A stretch of 64,000 bases of DNA, taken from positions 2,501,001 to 2,565,000 of the forward strand of contig NC_007775.1 in NCBI RefSeq assembly GCF_000013205.1, in the 5' to 3' direction. This document shows, piece after piece, positions 8,159 to 16,679 of the stretch. Each line of letters starts with the position of its first letter. Position 1 is the stretch's first letter. This stretch comes from Synechococcus sp. JA-3-3Ab (GTDB taxonomy: Bacteria > Cyanobacteriota > Cyanobacteriia > Thermostichales > Thermostichaceae). The translations under genes and the position numbers were made by a program. The notes beneath the pieces were generated by a model, which was not told the DNA's origin, did not search any database, and saw only the letters and a program-made list of their open reading frames with translations.

Positions 8159-9295
8159 CTACACCCTCCTGGCAACAGCCGGTAGGCCCACCCGGGCCCG
8201 GAATTGCCGCGCTGCCGTCAGCGCCCCATAGGGATCCCCCTTGTAGAGGCCGTAGTGCATGAGAGACATGCGCCGCAGCCCCAGTTGCGACACCTCCTGC
8301 AGCCACTCCCGCCAGCTCATGATGGCAAAGTCCACCTGGACCGTGTCGGCCCGACCGCCGTTGGGGTGCTTGTCCTTAATCGAGGGCTCGTAGTGGGCCA
8401 ACATCAAGTTGCGGTGGATGGGGGCAAAGAGATGGCAACAGAGGCGGATCTGCTCCGGGTTACCGGGATCCGGCCCGTTCAGCTCTGGGTTAAACTCCCC
8501 TGGCCGCCGCTGGCGCATGGACTGGAAGGCGATCCCGTCCATCTGGCTCATCGTCTCGGCAAAGGGCTCCACCATGCTGCGCCCCGACCCGCGCTGGGGA
8601 TCGTCGAAGGTGGCAATCCACCCGCCCCAACAGAGGGCCACTTCGGCCTCTGGCAAACGCTCCTTGATGGCCTGGCGAGCTCCTAGGACGCTGCGCATGA
8701 GAGCCTGGTAGTAGGGGGCAGTGTCGGCGTTGTAGGTATCGGCAGGGATGCGCCAGTAGGAGAACTCGGTGGCCAGGCTCCAATAGGTGGGGCGGCCTTG
8801 GGGGTTGGCTTGGGCAATATACCCCGCCAGCTCGGCTACGTCTTGGATAAACTGCTGGGAGATGTGGTAGTCGCCGCAGGGGCGGTGGGTGTCGTCTTCC
8901 CAGGTGATGATGTGGAGGGTATAGCCCCGCTCAAACCACTGCCGCAAAAGCCCGGCCTGGTGCCAGTTGCGCCAAAAGGAGAGATCCCCCTGGCGGTGGT
9001 CAAAGCTGTTCAGCCAGCCGCTCAGGAAATGGGGATCCCACCCCTGCGCCACCGCCGCCACCTGAGGATCCGACTCAATCTCCCAGAGAAAGCGACCGGG
9101 ATCTGCCCCGATGCCCACTTCCCAGCGGGCCAGCAGCTCTGACAAGTTCATGCTTCCCGTCTCGGCATTTTCCGGGCTGCGACTCCCCTGCTGACTCAAA
9201 AACTCCTGGCCACAGCCGGCAACCCCATAGGCAGCCAGCAGCGCTCCGCCCGCTTGCAGCACCTGTCGCCTCGGCCATCGTCGTCTCCAGCTCAT
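8159..9295 (-). CDS. Exported lipoprotein, possible TIM-barrel glycosidase-like protein
   Basis: A 378-residue protein whose N-terminus MSWRRRWPRRQVLQAGG has a twin-arginine-like stretch and a lipobox ending AYGVAGC, so it is probably a membrane-anchored lipoprotein. The body has segments reminiscent of a TIM-barrel fold: YTLHIITWEDD, YWSLATEFSYW, EVALCWGGWIATFDD and MDGIAFQSM, spaced as successive beta/alpha units with acidic residues at strand ends. That is compatible with a sugar-acting enzyme, but I cannot name a family. Its ATG overlaps the stop of the upstream membrane protein (ATGA), so the pair is translationally coupled and probably works together at the cell envelope. Confidence 0.65.
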   Translation of the reverse strand: MSWRRRWPRRQVLQAGGALLAAYGVAGCGQEFLSQQGSRSPENAETGSMNLSELLARWEVGIGADPGRFLWEIESDPQVAAVAQGWDPHFLSGWLNSFDHRQGDLSFWRNWHQAGLLRQWFERGYTLHIITWEDDTHRPCGDYHISQQFIQDVAELAGYIAQANPQGRPTYWSLATEFSYWRIPADTYNADTAPYYQALMRSVLGARQAIKERLPEAEVALCWGGWIATFDDPQRGSGRSMVEPFAETMSQMDGIAFQSMRQRRPGEFNPELNGPDPGNPEQIRLCCHLFAPIHRNLMLAHYEPSIKDKHPNGGRADTVQVDFAIMSWREWLQEVSQLGLRRMSLMHYGLYKGDPYGALTAARQFRARVGLPAVARRV

Positions 9296-10911
9296 TCCGT
9301 CTCCTCCTCAAGCTTTACCTGGCGGGCCCACAGCCGCACTTGGGGGGAGCTATAAACCTCCCTGAAGCCCGGCAGCCCCTCAAAATTGAGCTCAGGCCAA
9401 AATTGCAGGATGCGATCGGCGCTCCGCAAGGGATCCGCTGGCCCCGCCACCAGCAAGTAGTCCACCCGCTCCTGGGGGTGCTGCAAAGCCAGGGCAAACT
9501 CGTACTGGTGAGGGGTGAGAAACAGGCGCGGGTCTCTTGCCCAAAAGATAGCCTCAAAGTGGATGTCGTCGTCCACCAGCACTTTTTGTCCGGGCAATAG
9601 GTGGCGACGGAGATATTGCCCCACCTGGCGCTTTTCCTGGCGCTGTCTTCGCCATGTTTCTAGAGCTTGCCCGCTAGGAGTTACTTCGTACAGGTCTTGG
9701 GCAGCTTCCAACTGGGGGCTTATGGGTGCTACCTCTGCCACCAGTCGCTCCCAGAGATCCCGCTCTTCGGCTACCAAGGGCGCCCAAAAACCCGACTCTT
9801 GGCTTAGCCCATAGCCGGCGGTCAAGCAGTTCAGCCCCAAGAGAGCGGTGATCAACAGGCACTTAGCCCAACGGGAACCAGCTCCACGAGCGAGGTAGGC
9901 GCTCATCCCAAGAGGCAAGGGTACCCAGAAAACAGCAAAACGGCATAGCTCTGGCAGAAACAGCCCTTGCCCTAGGGAAGCCAAGAGGAGCCCTAGCGGC
10001 ATCCCCCAGATCAAGGCCCAGACGCGACGGCCCAAACCGTGACCCAACAGGGATCCCATCCCCAACAGCAAATAGGCAGGAGCCAGCAGCGCCAGCCACT
10101 TCCCCGCTTCAAGCAGCCCCCGCCAGCCACCCGCCTGCTGCAAGTCTTCCCGCAACTGGGGTAGCCGCAGGCCACTCCCTGCCTGGTAGGTAAAGGCCCA
10201 GGGATCCCCTACCCCCAGCCAGTTGACATACAACCAGCTCAGGATCAAGGCCAGACTGACAAAGCCTGCCACCAAAAGCGAAGCCCAGCGAAACCCCCAG
10301 GATTCGCGGCGAAAAGCCAATAGCAGCGCTATCGCCAGCCAGGGCAGCAGCCATCCGCTTTCCCAGCGCAGCACCATCAGGGGCCCCAAGGTCAGGCCAA
10401 TGAGCAGCAGCCGCAGCGTAACAGTCAGCTCGTCCTTCTCCGCCGCTCGTCTCTCCTCGGCCAGAGGGAACAACAAAGCCATGTTTACCCCCAGCAAAAG
10501 CGAGGTGGCCGTCCAGGCGGGGCTACGCAGCAGCATCAGGATCAAAGCTGGCTGCAGCAGCAGCAACAAGCCCCACAGCCAGCGCCACCCCAGGCCGGCG
10601 GGCAGACGGCGCAACTGCTGCCCCACCCAGCCCAACAACAGGGCTCCCAAAATGGCCTGCAGCAACAGCGGCGATCGCCCCAAAATGGCCGTGGCCAGCA
10701 CCAGGGAGGGGGGGAAAGTGGTGCCGACAATGGGCAGGCGGGGATCCGGCCCCAGGGCGGCTACGGATCCCTTGTAGACAAGAAACTGCATCTCCAGGCT
10801 CACCCAGCCCCAGCCTTCCTTCAGCCCCCACAAGAGACCAGCCAGGAGCAGCAAGGGGATCCCTACCGGCGCAACGAGCCTCCAGAAGGCTTTAAGCTGA
10901 GTTGCAAACAT
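9292..10911 (-). CDS. Polytopic membrane protein with C-terminal soluble domain
   Basis: A 539-residue protein with roughly ten hydrophobic segments in the first 385 residues (for example GIPLLLLAGLLWGL, LLLQAILGALLLGWV, LLLIGLTLGPLMVL, LLVAGFVSLALIL), then a soluble C-terminal domain of about 150 residues. The architecture resembles GT-C glycosyltransferase or mannosyltransferase-like proteins (many helices plus a periplasmic tail), but no catalytic motif can be assigned with certainty. It overlaps the downstream lipoprotein gene by 4 bases. The soluble part ends in a charged stretch (VKLEEETE). Confidence 0.65.
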   Translation of the reverse strand: MFATQLKAFWRLVAPVGIPLLLLAGLLWGLKEGWGWVSLEMQFLVYKGSVAALGPDPRLPIVGTTFPPSLVLATAILGRSPLLLQAILGALLLGWVGQQLRRLPAGLGWRWLWGLLLLLQPALILMLLRSPAWTATSLLLGVNMALLFPLAEERRAAEKDELTVTLRLLLIGLTLGPLMVLRWESGWLLPWLAIALLLAFRRESWGFRWASLLVAGFVSLALILSWLYVNWLGVGDPWAFTYQAGSGLRLPQLREDLQQAGGWRGLLEAGKWLALLAPAYLLLGMGSLLGHGLGRRVWALIWGMPLGLLLASLGQGLFLPELCRFAVFWVPLPLGMSAYLARGAGSRWAKCLLITALLGLNCLTAGYGLSQESGFWAPLVAEERDLWERLVAEVAPISPQLEAAQDLYEVTPSGQALETWRRQRQEKRQVGQYLRRHLLPGQKVLVDDDIHFEAIFWARDPRLFLTPHQYEFALALQHPQERVDYLLVAGPADPLRSADRILQFWPELNFEGLPGFREVYSSPQVRLWARQVKLEEETE

Positions 10912-10996
10912 AGATGCTTCACGAACAAACTTAGCTAAACTTCACAATTAGTTCTAGGAGACTTGAACACCTCATCGAATCCCAAGGAGTGACTTA

Positions 10997-11068
10997 ATGC
11001 CAACAAGTTTCAGAAAAACTATTTGGGATCGATGGACGTGTTTTGGGATCCCTACAAAGCTAGACTAG
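10997..11068 (+). CDS. Possible 23-residue small ORF with ribosome binding site
   Basis: ATG at 10997 with AAGGAG seven bases upstream opens a 23-codon frame encoding a basic, Trp-containing peptide (MPTSFRKTIWDRW...). It lies in the 286-base gap between the membrane protein gene and the cupin gene. The ribosome site is better than that of many neighbours, but the length is short and I know no homologue. It may be a leader peptide, a remnant, or chance. Confidence 0.2.
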   Translation: MPTSFRKTIWDRWTCFGIPTKLD

Positions 11069-11197
11069 TTTTCCCTTTTTTGAGGCGTTTCTTCTACGCA
11101 TTTTGGCGTATTGGGTTCAGCAAGATGGTCGATGAACAGTGGCCGGGCTGCAGGTGAAGATAGGAAGGTCTTTGGACGGGAACAGGGTGTGACCTCA

Positions 11198-11599
11198 ATG
11201 CCACAGTCTGCGCGGGACAGGGACAACGCGGCAATTCCAACGCTGGAGCTTTTGCCCTCCCAGGCAGAAATCCGACCCTGGGGAGCCTTCTGGGTTTTGG
11301 ATGAAGGGCCGATGTATAAGATCAAGCGCATCGAAGTCAAGCCCGGCCATCGGCTCAGCCTGCAGATGCACTACCACCGCAGCGAGCACTGGATTGTGGT
11401 GCGGGGTACGGCGCGGGTCACGCGGGGCGAAGAGGTGATGCTACTCAACTCCAACGAATCCACCTACATTCCCCCCTGCACCAAGCACCGCCTGGAAAAC
11501 CCTGGCACTACCCCTTTGGTCGTCATCGAGGTGCAAAACGGGGAATATTTGGGAGAGGACGATATTGTACGCTTCGAGGACGACTACGCTCGCTCATAG
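11198..11599 (+). CDS. Cupin, mannose-6-phosphate isomerase/GMP C-terminal-like
   Basis: About 133 residues forming a single cupin barrel like the C-terminal isomerase domain of bifunctional mannose-1-phosphate guanylyltransferase/mannose-6-phosphate isomerase, here free-standing. The family opening RPWGAFWVLDEG is followed by YKIKRIEVKPGHRLSLQMHYHRSEHWIVVRGTA, which carries the metal-binding H-x-H...E histidines, and the second cupin motif is STYIPPCTKHRLENPG. Such enzymes interconvert fructose-6-P and mannose-6-P for sugar nucleotide and polysaccharide synthesis, which fits the polysaccharide genes just downstream. The start could be the ATG at 11198 or the GTG at 11189. Confidence 0.85.
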   Translation: MPQSARDRDNAAIPTLELLPSQAEIRPWGAFWVLDEGPMYKIKRIEVKPGHRLSLQMHYHRSEHWIVVRGTARVTRGEEVMLLNSNESTYIPPCTKHRLENPGTTPLVVIEVQNGEYLGEDDIVRFEDDYARS

Positions 11600-11719
11600 G
11601 GTAGGCCCAAGACAAGAAAGCTCTCTTGTGACCGGCTAATAACTTCTGAAGCCTGGACGGCTGCTCCCACCTTAGCGCTAGGCTTTGTCTGTGCATGTCT
11701 AGGGATCCAAAACAAAAAG

Positions 11720-13654
11720 GTGAGCCAGAAGAGAAAACAATGGGCGCTGCTCGTTGCCAGTTTGCTGTGCTGCGTGCCGGTAGAGGCAGGACAAGCAGAG
11801 CCTCTTTCGTTCCAAAGGCTAGGCTACGAGCGGTCGGTGCTGCTGCAAGGAGCTAACCCGCGCCTGGATGTTACCGTCCCTGCCCCCCTCAACGGCCTTG
11901 ACCCCGAGGCCAGCTTTGTGCAGTTGCGGCTGGAGCCCTCACCGGTGCTGAAGCCGACTTCCACCGTGCGGGTGCTCATTAACGACGAGCTGGCCGGGAT
12001 CTTTCTGGTGCGAGATTTGCGGCAAGAGCCAGTGGTGCGGGTGCCGATCCCAGCTCTGCCCCCTGGTGAGCGCTTTATTACTGTCTCCGTCCAGCCTTTT
12101 TTGAGCATCAGCGATGACATCTGCGCCGATCTCAACACCGGCAATCTGTTGCTGACGGTGGGGCGGGACAGTTTCTTTGAGTTGGTGCCCCGCGTTCCGG
12201 ATACCACGGTGGCTGGCTTTCTGCGCCTGGTATACCCTCAGCTTACTCTGGTGGTGCCAGCCAACCTCACTCCTGAAGCCGCAGAAGCGGCCCTTTGGCT
12301 CTATAGCTTGCTTTCCCACCTCTTTCCCCAGACCCCTATTCTCTGGAGCAACCGCCCGGTTGCAGGAGCTCAGGTTACCCTAGAACCGGCCAACTTCACC
12401 CCCCACCTGCAGCATGAAATTACCCCCGAGGGATCCCGCCTACGGGTAGCCGCCCGCCGCGAGTCCATTCTTGCCCTCTACGAGGAGTGGAAGCGGGCAG
12501 GTCTGGTGAGCCGAGGGATCCAGGTGGCAGCAGTAGCCGATTTGGAGAGGGCTCTCAGGGCCAACCGCCTCAGCTTCCGTGAGCTGGGGATTGTGGATCC
12601 CCTGCTGCGGGGGTTTGGCAGCCAGTCGCTGGTGTTCAACTTCAACCTATCTCAACTGGGGGGGCGCCCACGGGATCTGGCAGCGCAACTGGATGTGATC
12701 ATGAACCCGGTGGATGGCCGAGCCGGGGATCGCCTGACGGGCTACGTGTTCTTGAATGGCGTTCTGCTGCGCACCTACAACCTAACCGGGCGCACCCAGC
12801 TCAACGAAACTGTGACCCTGCCCACCCGCCTGTTGCGCCGCTTCAACCAACTGGAGCTCCGCTTTGACTATGGCGCCAGCCTCGGTAATTGCCAGGGATC
12901 CCTGACCCCGCTGACCTTGCAAGTGCGTTCCGATAGCTCTGGCCTTCTCTGGAGTGGCTACCAAGCCCCCAACGGCGAGCTGCAGGAGATCCCGGCGGTG
13001 CTGCAGGGATCTGGACGGGTTGGGCTGGGGGATCCCCAACTGCTGCCGGCTGCCGCCTACCTGGTCGGTGCCCTCAGCCGGCTGGCCGCCCGACCCCTGC
13101 TGCCCACCCTTGAGGTTTTGCCCAAAGAGGAAGCCAACCTGGAGACGGGGAACTTTGCCTGGCAGGTGATCGTGGCTGGGCCAGATCAGGTGGAGCTGAA
13201 TAGCCCCATCCGGTTGGGATCCCAGTTTGAAATCATCAATCCCCTGAACCAGCAGGTTGCCCTGGCAGCTCAGCCCCAGGAGAATCTCGGCCTTTTGCAA
13301 TACTTTCTCCTCCAAGGCAAGCCCACCCTTTGGCTTTCCTGGTGGGGATCTGACCCGGCTTTGGCAGAACGCCTCAGCCGCGGCCTTGCCGATCCGCGCA
13401 CCCGCCTGGCCAACCAGCTACAGGGAAACGTGCTCACCGCCTATGCCGCTGCCCCCAATCTCACCCAAGTACAGAGTTGGGATCTCACACCCCAAGGCTA
13501 TCGGGTGCGCTACCCAGGCCGCTTCAGTTGGCAGCTCCTGTTGTGGCAGTACCGCTACTGGCTGGTGCTAGTGCTGGCTCTCCTGCTGGCAGTAGGGGCC
13601 TGGAATGTCTACCAACGCTTGGCCGGCCGCCCCGAATCCCCAATCCCCTCGTAG
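11720..13654 (+). CDS. BcsB-like exported polysaccharide synthase subunit
   Basis: A 644-residue protein with an N-terminal signal peptide (WALLVASLLCCVPVEAGQA), a long beta-rich periplasmic region and one C-terminal membrane helix (LVLVLALLLAVGAWNVY). It resembles the BcsB subunit of cellulose synthase: SVLLQGANPRLDVTVPAP, TVRVLINDELAGIF and GYVFLNGVLLRTYNLTGR correspond to its carbohydrate-binding-like repeats. BcsB anchors to the membrane beside the catalytic glycosyltransferase and guides the growing glucan through the periplasm. The glycosyltransferase gene follows after 59 bases, supporting a two-subunit synthase. The GTG start at 11720 has only a weak upstream ribosome site. Confidence 0.8.
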   Translation: MSQKRKQWALLVASLLCCVPVEAGQAEPLSFQRLGYERSVLLQGANPRLDVTVPAPLNGLDPEASFVQLRLEPSPVLKPTSTVRVLINDELAGIFLVRDLRQEPVVRVPIPALPPGERFITVSVQPFLSISDDICADLNTGNLLLTVGRDSFFELVPRVPDTTVAGFLRLVYPQLTLVVPANLTPEAAEAALWLYSLLSHLFPQTPILWSNRPVAGAQVTLEPANFTPHLQHEITPEGSRLRVAARRESILALYEEWKRAGLVSRGIQVAAVADLERALRANRLSFRELGIVDPLLRGFGSQSLVFNFNLSQLGGRPRDLAAQLDVIMNPVDGRAGDRLTGYVFLNGVLLRTYNLTGRTQLNETVTLPTRLLRRFNQLELRFDYGASLGNCQGSLTPLTLQVRSDSSGLLWSGYQAPNGELQEIPAVLQGSGRVGLGDPQLLPAAAYLVGALSRLAARPLLPTLEVLPKEEANLETGNFAWQVIVAGPDQVELNSPIRLGSQFEIINPLNQQVALAAQPQENLGLLQYFLLQGKPTLWLSWWGSDPALAERLSRGLADPRTRLANQLQGNVLTAYAAAPNLTQVQSWDLTPQGYRVRYPGRFSWQLLLWQYRYWLVLVLALLLAVGAWNVYQRLAGRPESPIPS

Positions 13655-13713
13655 GGGGCTAGTCACGGACTTGCGCTTAAGCCAGACTGAAGCCGAACCC
13701 CAACCTAGAGGCC

Positions 13714-16008
13714 ATGCTGCAGTCGATCAAGTCCTGGCTGGTGCAGACAGGCTACCTCACCCGGCAGCAACTGGCGGAAGCCGAGGAGTACCGCGAAGCA
13801 GTGGGCTGCTCTTTGGCCAGGGCTCTTTGGAGCTTGCGGGCCATGCACCCCTCCAAGTTTGCTCATCTCTGCTGCCAGATTCTGGATCGGCCCAAGCTAA
13901 GAGACTGGCTGCTCAAGCACTCCCTGGATCCAGAGCTGCCTTGGCTGATCGAGCCTATCGATCTGGTGCCGGTGCGCTTTTTGCCCTGTGGCTGGCTCAA
14001 CCCGCAAACCGTTGTCGTGGCCACTGAAGAGCCGGGCTACCCCGGCGTTTGGCAGGCTGTGAAACGCCTGTGCCCAGGAGTGGAAAAAATCTGGGAGATC
14101 CCGGCCACAGAAAAGCAGATCCTGACAGTTATCCTCGAACGCAAGCTTTCTGCCGAACTGCTGGGCAGTCGTCTCACTCTGGAGCAGTGGCAGCAGGCTT
14201 TGGACATCCGCCGCCGCACTGGATCCAACCTGGGGCAAGTGCTGACCCGTCTGAGCTATCTCTCGACTCCCGAGTATCTCAGCATCCTGGCCCATCTGCT
14301 GGGCTATCCTTCCGTCTCGGAGCTGATGGGGACAGGGCTGCTTTACCGCGACGAGAGCTTGAGCCGCCAGTTCGAGCCCGAGCTGATGATGCGCCACCTC
14401 TTCTACCCCTTGAACTGGACGGATGAGAACACCCTCACCGTGATGGTCAATGACCCCCTGGACTGGGCGGTGGATGAGCTGCTCTACAGTTGGCGGCCAG
14501 GGTTGCGAATTGAAAAGGTGCTGGGCAGCGAGCAGGATATCACGCAACTGCTCAGCCAAGACCAAGGATCCCGCTTTAGCCAAGAGGCAGTCTACAAGCT
14601 GCTGACCCGTCTGCCGGAGGAATCGGCCTCGCGGGTGTTTACCCCCTCCCAAATTGCGGTAGGCTACGGCCTGCTGGTGCTGCTGCTGTGGGGGTTGGCC
14701 AGTGCTCCTTGGACAACCCTGACGATTTTGGTGTTGTTGGTCAATCTCTTCTATGTAGCCTCGATCTTCTTTAAGTTCGTGCTCAGCCTGGTGGGATCCG
14801 CCGATCGCTTCCACCAGATTACCGATGAGGAAGTGGCTGCCCTCGATGACCACACCTTGCCCATCTACACCATCCTGGTGCCGGTTTACAAAGAGCCAGA
14901 AGTGATGCCAATTCTCATCAACTCCCTCTCCAAGCTGGACTACCCCCACGAGCGCTTGGATGTGATTATCTTACTGGAGGAAAACGACCAGGCCACCATC
15001 GAAGCCGCTCGGGCCGCCAAGCCTCCCCGCTACGTGCGCCTACTCATCGTGCCAGATAGCAAGCCCAAGACCAAGCCCAAAGCCTGCAACTACGGCCTGG
15101 CCTTTGCCCGCGGCGAATACCTCACCATCTACGACGCTGAGGATATCCCCGACCCCGACCAACTCAAAAAAGCAGTCATCGCCTTCAAAAAAGGGGATCC
15201 CAGCTTGGTCTGCGTCCAGGCGGCCCTCAACTATTTCAACCGCAACGAGAACTTCCTCACCCGCATGTTTACCCTGGAGTATTCCTATTGGTTTGATTAC
15301 CTGCTGCCCGGCCTGGAAACCCTGAAAATGCCCATTCCTCTGGGGGGCACTAGCAACCACTTTCGCACCGACCGCTTGCGGGAATTGCAGGGATGGGATC
15401 CCTTTAACGTCACCGAAGATGCCGATCTAGGCATCCGCGCCAGCCAGCACGGCTACACAGTGGGGGTGATCAACTCCACCACCTACGAAGAGGCCAATTG
15501 CGCCCTCAAAAACTGGATCCGGCAGCGCTCTCGCTGGATTAAGGGCTACATGCAGACTTGGCTAGTCCACAACCGCCACCCCCTGCGCTCGTTGCGCAAA
15601 CTGGGCCTCAAAAACTGGCTGGCCTACCAATTTTTCATCGGGGGCAGCTTCTTCACCTTCCTCACCAGCCCCATTATGTGGCTGCTCTTTTTCTACTGGC
15701 TGCTCACCCGTGCTCATTGGCTGCAAAACATTTTCCCGAGTTGGCTGGTTTATCTGGGCTTGTTTAACCTCCTGGTGGGCAATGCCATTGGGATTTACCT
15801 CAACTTGGTGGCTGTCTTCCGACGCGGCTACTACGATCTGGCCTTCTATGCCCTGCTCAACCCCATCTACTGGCAGCTCCACTCCATCGCAGCCTATATG
15901 GCCCTGTGGCAGCTTTTTACCAAGCCCTTCTACTGGGAAAAAACCATCCACGGCATAAGCAAGTTTACCCACGCCAAAGTCCAGGAAGCCACCCAAAAAG
16001 CAGGCTAG
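13714..16008 (+). CDS. MshEN domain-GT2 glycosyltransferase fusion (cellulose synthase-like)
   Basis: A 764-residue protein in two parts. Residues 1 to about 300 contain repeats like the N-terminal domain of type II secretion/pilus ATPases (MshEN, a known c-di-GMP-binding module in that family), for example LTRLSYLSTPEYLSILAHLLG. Two hydrophobic helices follow (AVGYGLLVLLLWGLA; LTILVLLVNLFYVAS). Then comes a family 2 glycosyltransferase domain with IYTILVPVYKEPEV, the DAED metal site, TEDADLG and the QRSRW motif typical of processive beta-glycan synthases. Several C-terminal membrane helices end the protein. It forms an operon-like pair with the BcsB-like gene, and c-di-GMP control through the N-terminal part is a plausible inference. 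Confidence 0.87.
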   Translation: MLQSIKSWLVQTGYLTRQQLAEAEEYREAVGCSLARALWSLRAMHPSKFAHLCCQILDRPKLRDWLLKHSLDPELPWLIEPIDLVPVRFLPCGWLNPQTVVVATEEPGYPGVWQAVKRLCPGVEKIWEIPATEKQILTVILERKLSAELLGSRLTLEQWQQALDIRRRTGSNLGQVLTRLSYLSTPEYLSILAHLLGYPSVSELMGTGLLYRDESLSRQFEPELMMRHLFYPLNWTDENTLTVMVNDPLDWAVDELLYSWRPGLRIEKVLGSEQDITQLLSQDQGSRFSQEAVYKLLTRLPEESASRVFTPSQIAVGYGLLVLLLWGLASAPWTTLTILVLLVNLFYVASIFFKFVLSLVGSADRFHQITDEEVAALDDHTLPIYTILVPVYKEPEVMPILINSLSKLDYPHERLDVIILLEENDQATIEAARAAKPPRYVRLLIVPDSKPKTKPKACNYGLAFARGEYLTIYDAEDIPDPDQLKKAVIAFKKGDPSLVCVQAALNYFNRNENFLTRMFTLEYSYWFDYLLPGLETLKMPIPLGGTSNHFRTDRLRELQGWDPFNVTEDADLGIRASQHGYTVGVINSTTYEEANCALKNWIRQRSRWIKGYMQTWLVHNRHPLRSLRKLGLKNWLAYQFFIGGSFFTFLTSPIMWLLFFYWLLTRAHWLQNIFPSWLVYLGLFNLLVGNAIGIYLNLVAVFRRGYYDLAFYALLNPIYWQLHSIAAYMALWQLFTKPFYWEKTIHGISKFTHAKVQEATQKAG

Positions 16009-16065
16009 GCTGCTGACTTGGCTTTCCAAGCCGTGGGGGCGAAGTTAAGGACAGCCGGCGCCCCT

Positions 16066-16425
16066 TTAGAAGCTGTAGTCCGAATCTACAATCACAGCGC
16101 AACCACGCGGGTTGAGACAGCTAGCCATAATCACCTTGACGGAAAAGTTGCCCTCGTAGGGCGCCTGCACGATGGGGAAATCGTCCAAGAGTTCGTCTGC
16201 AGCCACCACCCGACCACTGGCATCGTAAAGCACCAGATCCACATCGAAGCAATCCCGATCGCACTGCGCCCAGATGTTTTCACCTTGGTAGAAGTAGCCT
16301 GTAACTACGGTCGATTGTCCATTAAGAAGCCATAAACTACGGCTCTGAGCCCAGGCGGCAGCACCCCCGACAACCGCGGCTGCCCCTATCAGGCTTGCCA
16401 TCAACCAGCCCCGCACCGAAGCCAT
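16066..16425 (-). CDS. Small exported protein of unknown function
   Basis: About 119 residues with a signal peptide (WLMASLIGAAAVVGGAAAWAQ). The mature part is small and beta-rich with four cysteines in two close pairs, CDRDC and CLNPRGC, which could form disulfides outside the cytoplasm. Segments FDVDLVLYDASGRVVAADE and YEGNFSVKVIMASC look like a small beta-sandwich resembling a pre-peptidase or bacterial C-terminal domain. The ATG at 16425 has GGGAGGGC upstream. No function can be assigned. Confidence 0.65.
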   Translation of the reverse strand: MASVRGWLMASLIGAAAVVGGAAAWAQSRSLWLLNGQSTVVTGYFYQGENIWAQCDRDCFDVDLVLYDASGRVVAADELLDDFPIVQAPYEGNFSVKVIMASCLNPRGCAVIVDSDYSF

Positions 16426-16577
16426 AGGAATGCCCTCCCTACTGAAGAACGGAGAAAGAATGGATTTGGCTACAGGGATCCACCTCAACACCCACACTCT
16501 AGCAGCCAACTCTGTTTCTTCCAAATGATCCAGATCACGTTAAGGATCCCATGTTGAAAATCGCAAAAAAGAGTTAC

Positions 16578-16612
16578 AAAAAAGGGATCCCGACCAGAGC
16601 GGGGATCCCTTG
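16578..16612 (-). terminator. Intrinsic terminator after the PhoD-like gene, built on the octamer
   Basis: On the minus strand AAGGGATCCC and GGGATCCCTT face each other across a 10-base loop and are followed by six T residues (the A run at 16578-16583 on the plus strand). The hairpin lies about 70 bases after the stop of the PhoD-like gene. Both arms contain the genome's abundant GGGATCCC palindrome. Confidence 0.75.
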
Positions 16613-16679
16613 ATCAGAGTAGGGTGGATAAAATCTGCCTAAAGCCCTCTATTTTTCTAGGCCGGAGCTGTCTAGCTCC

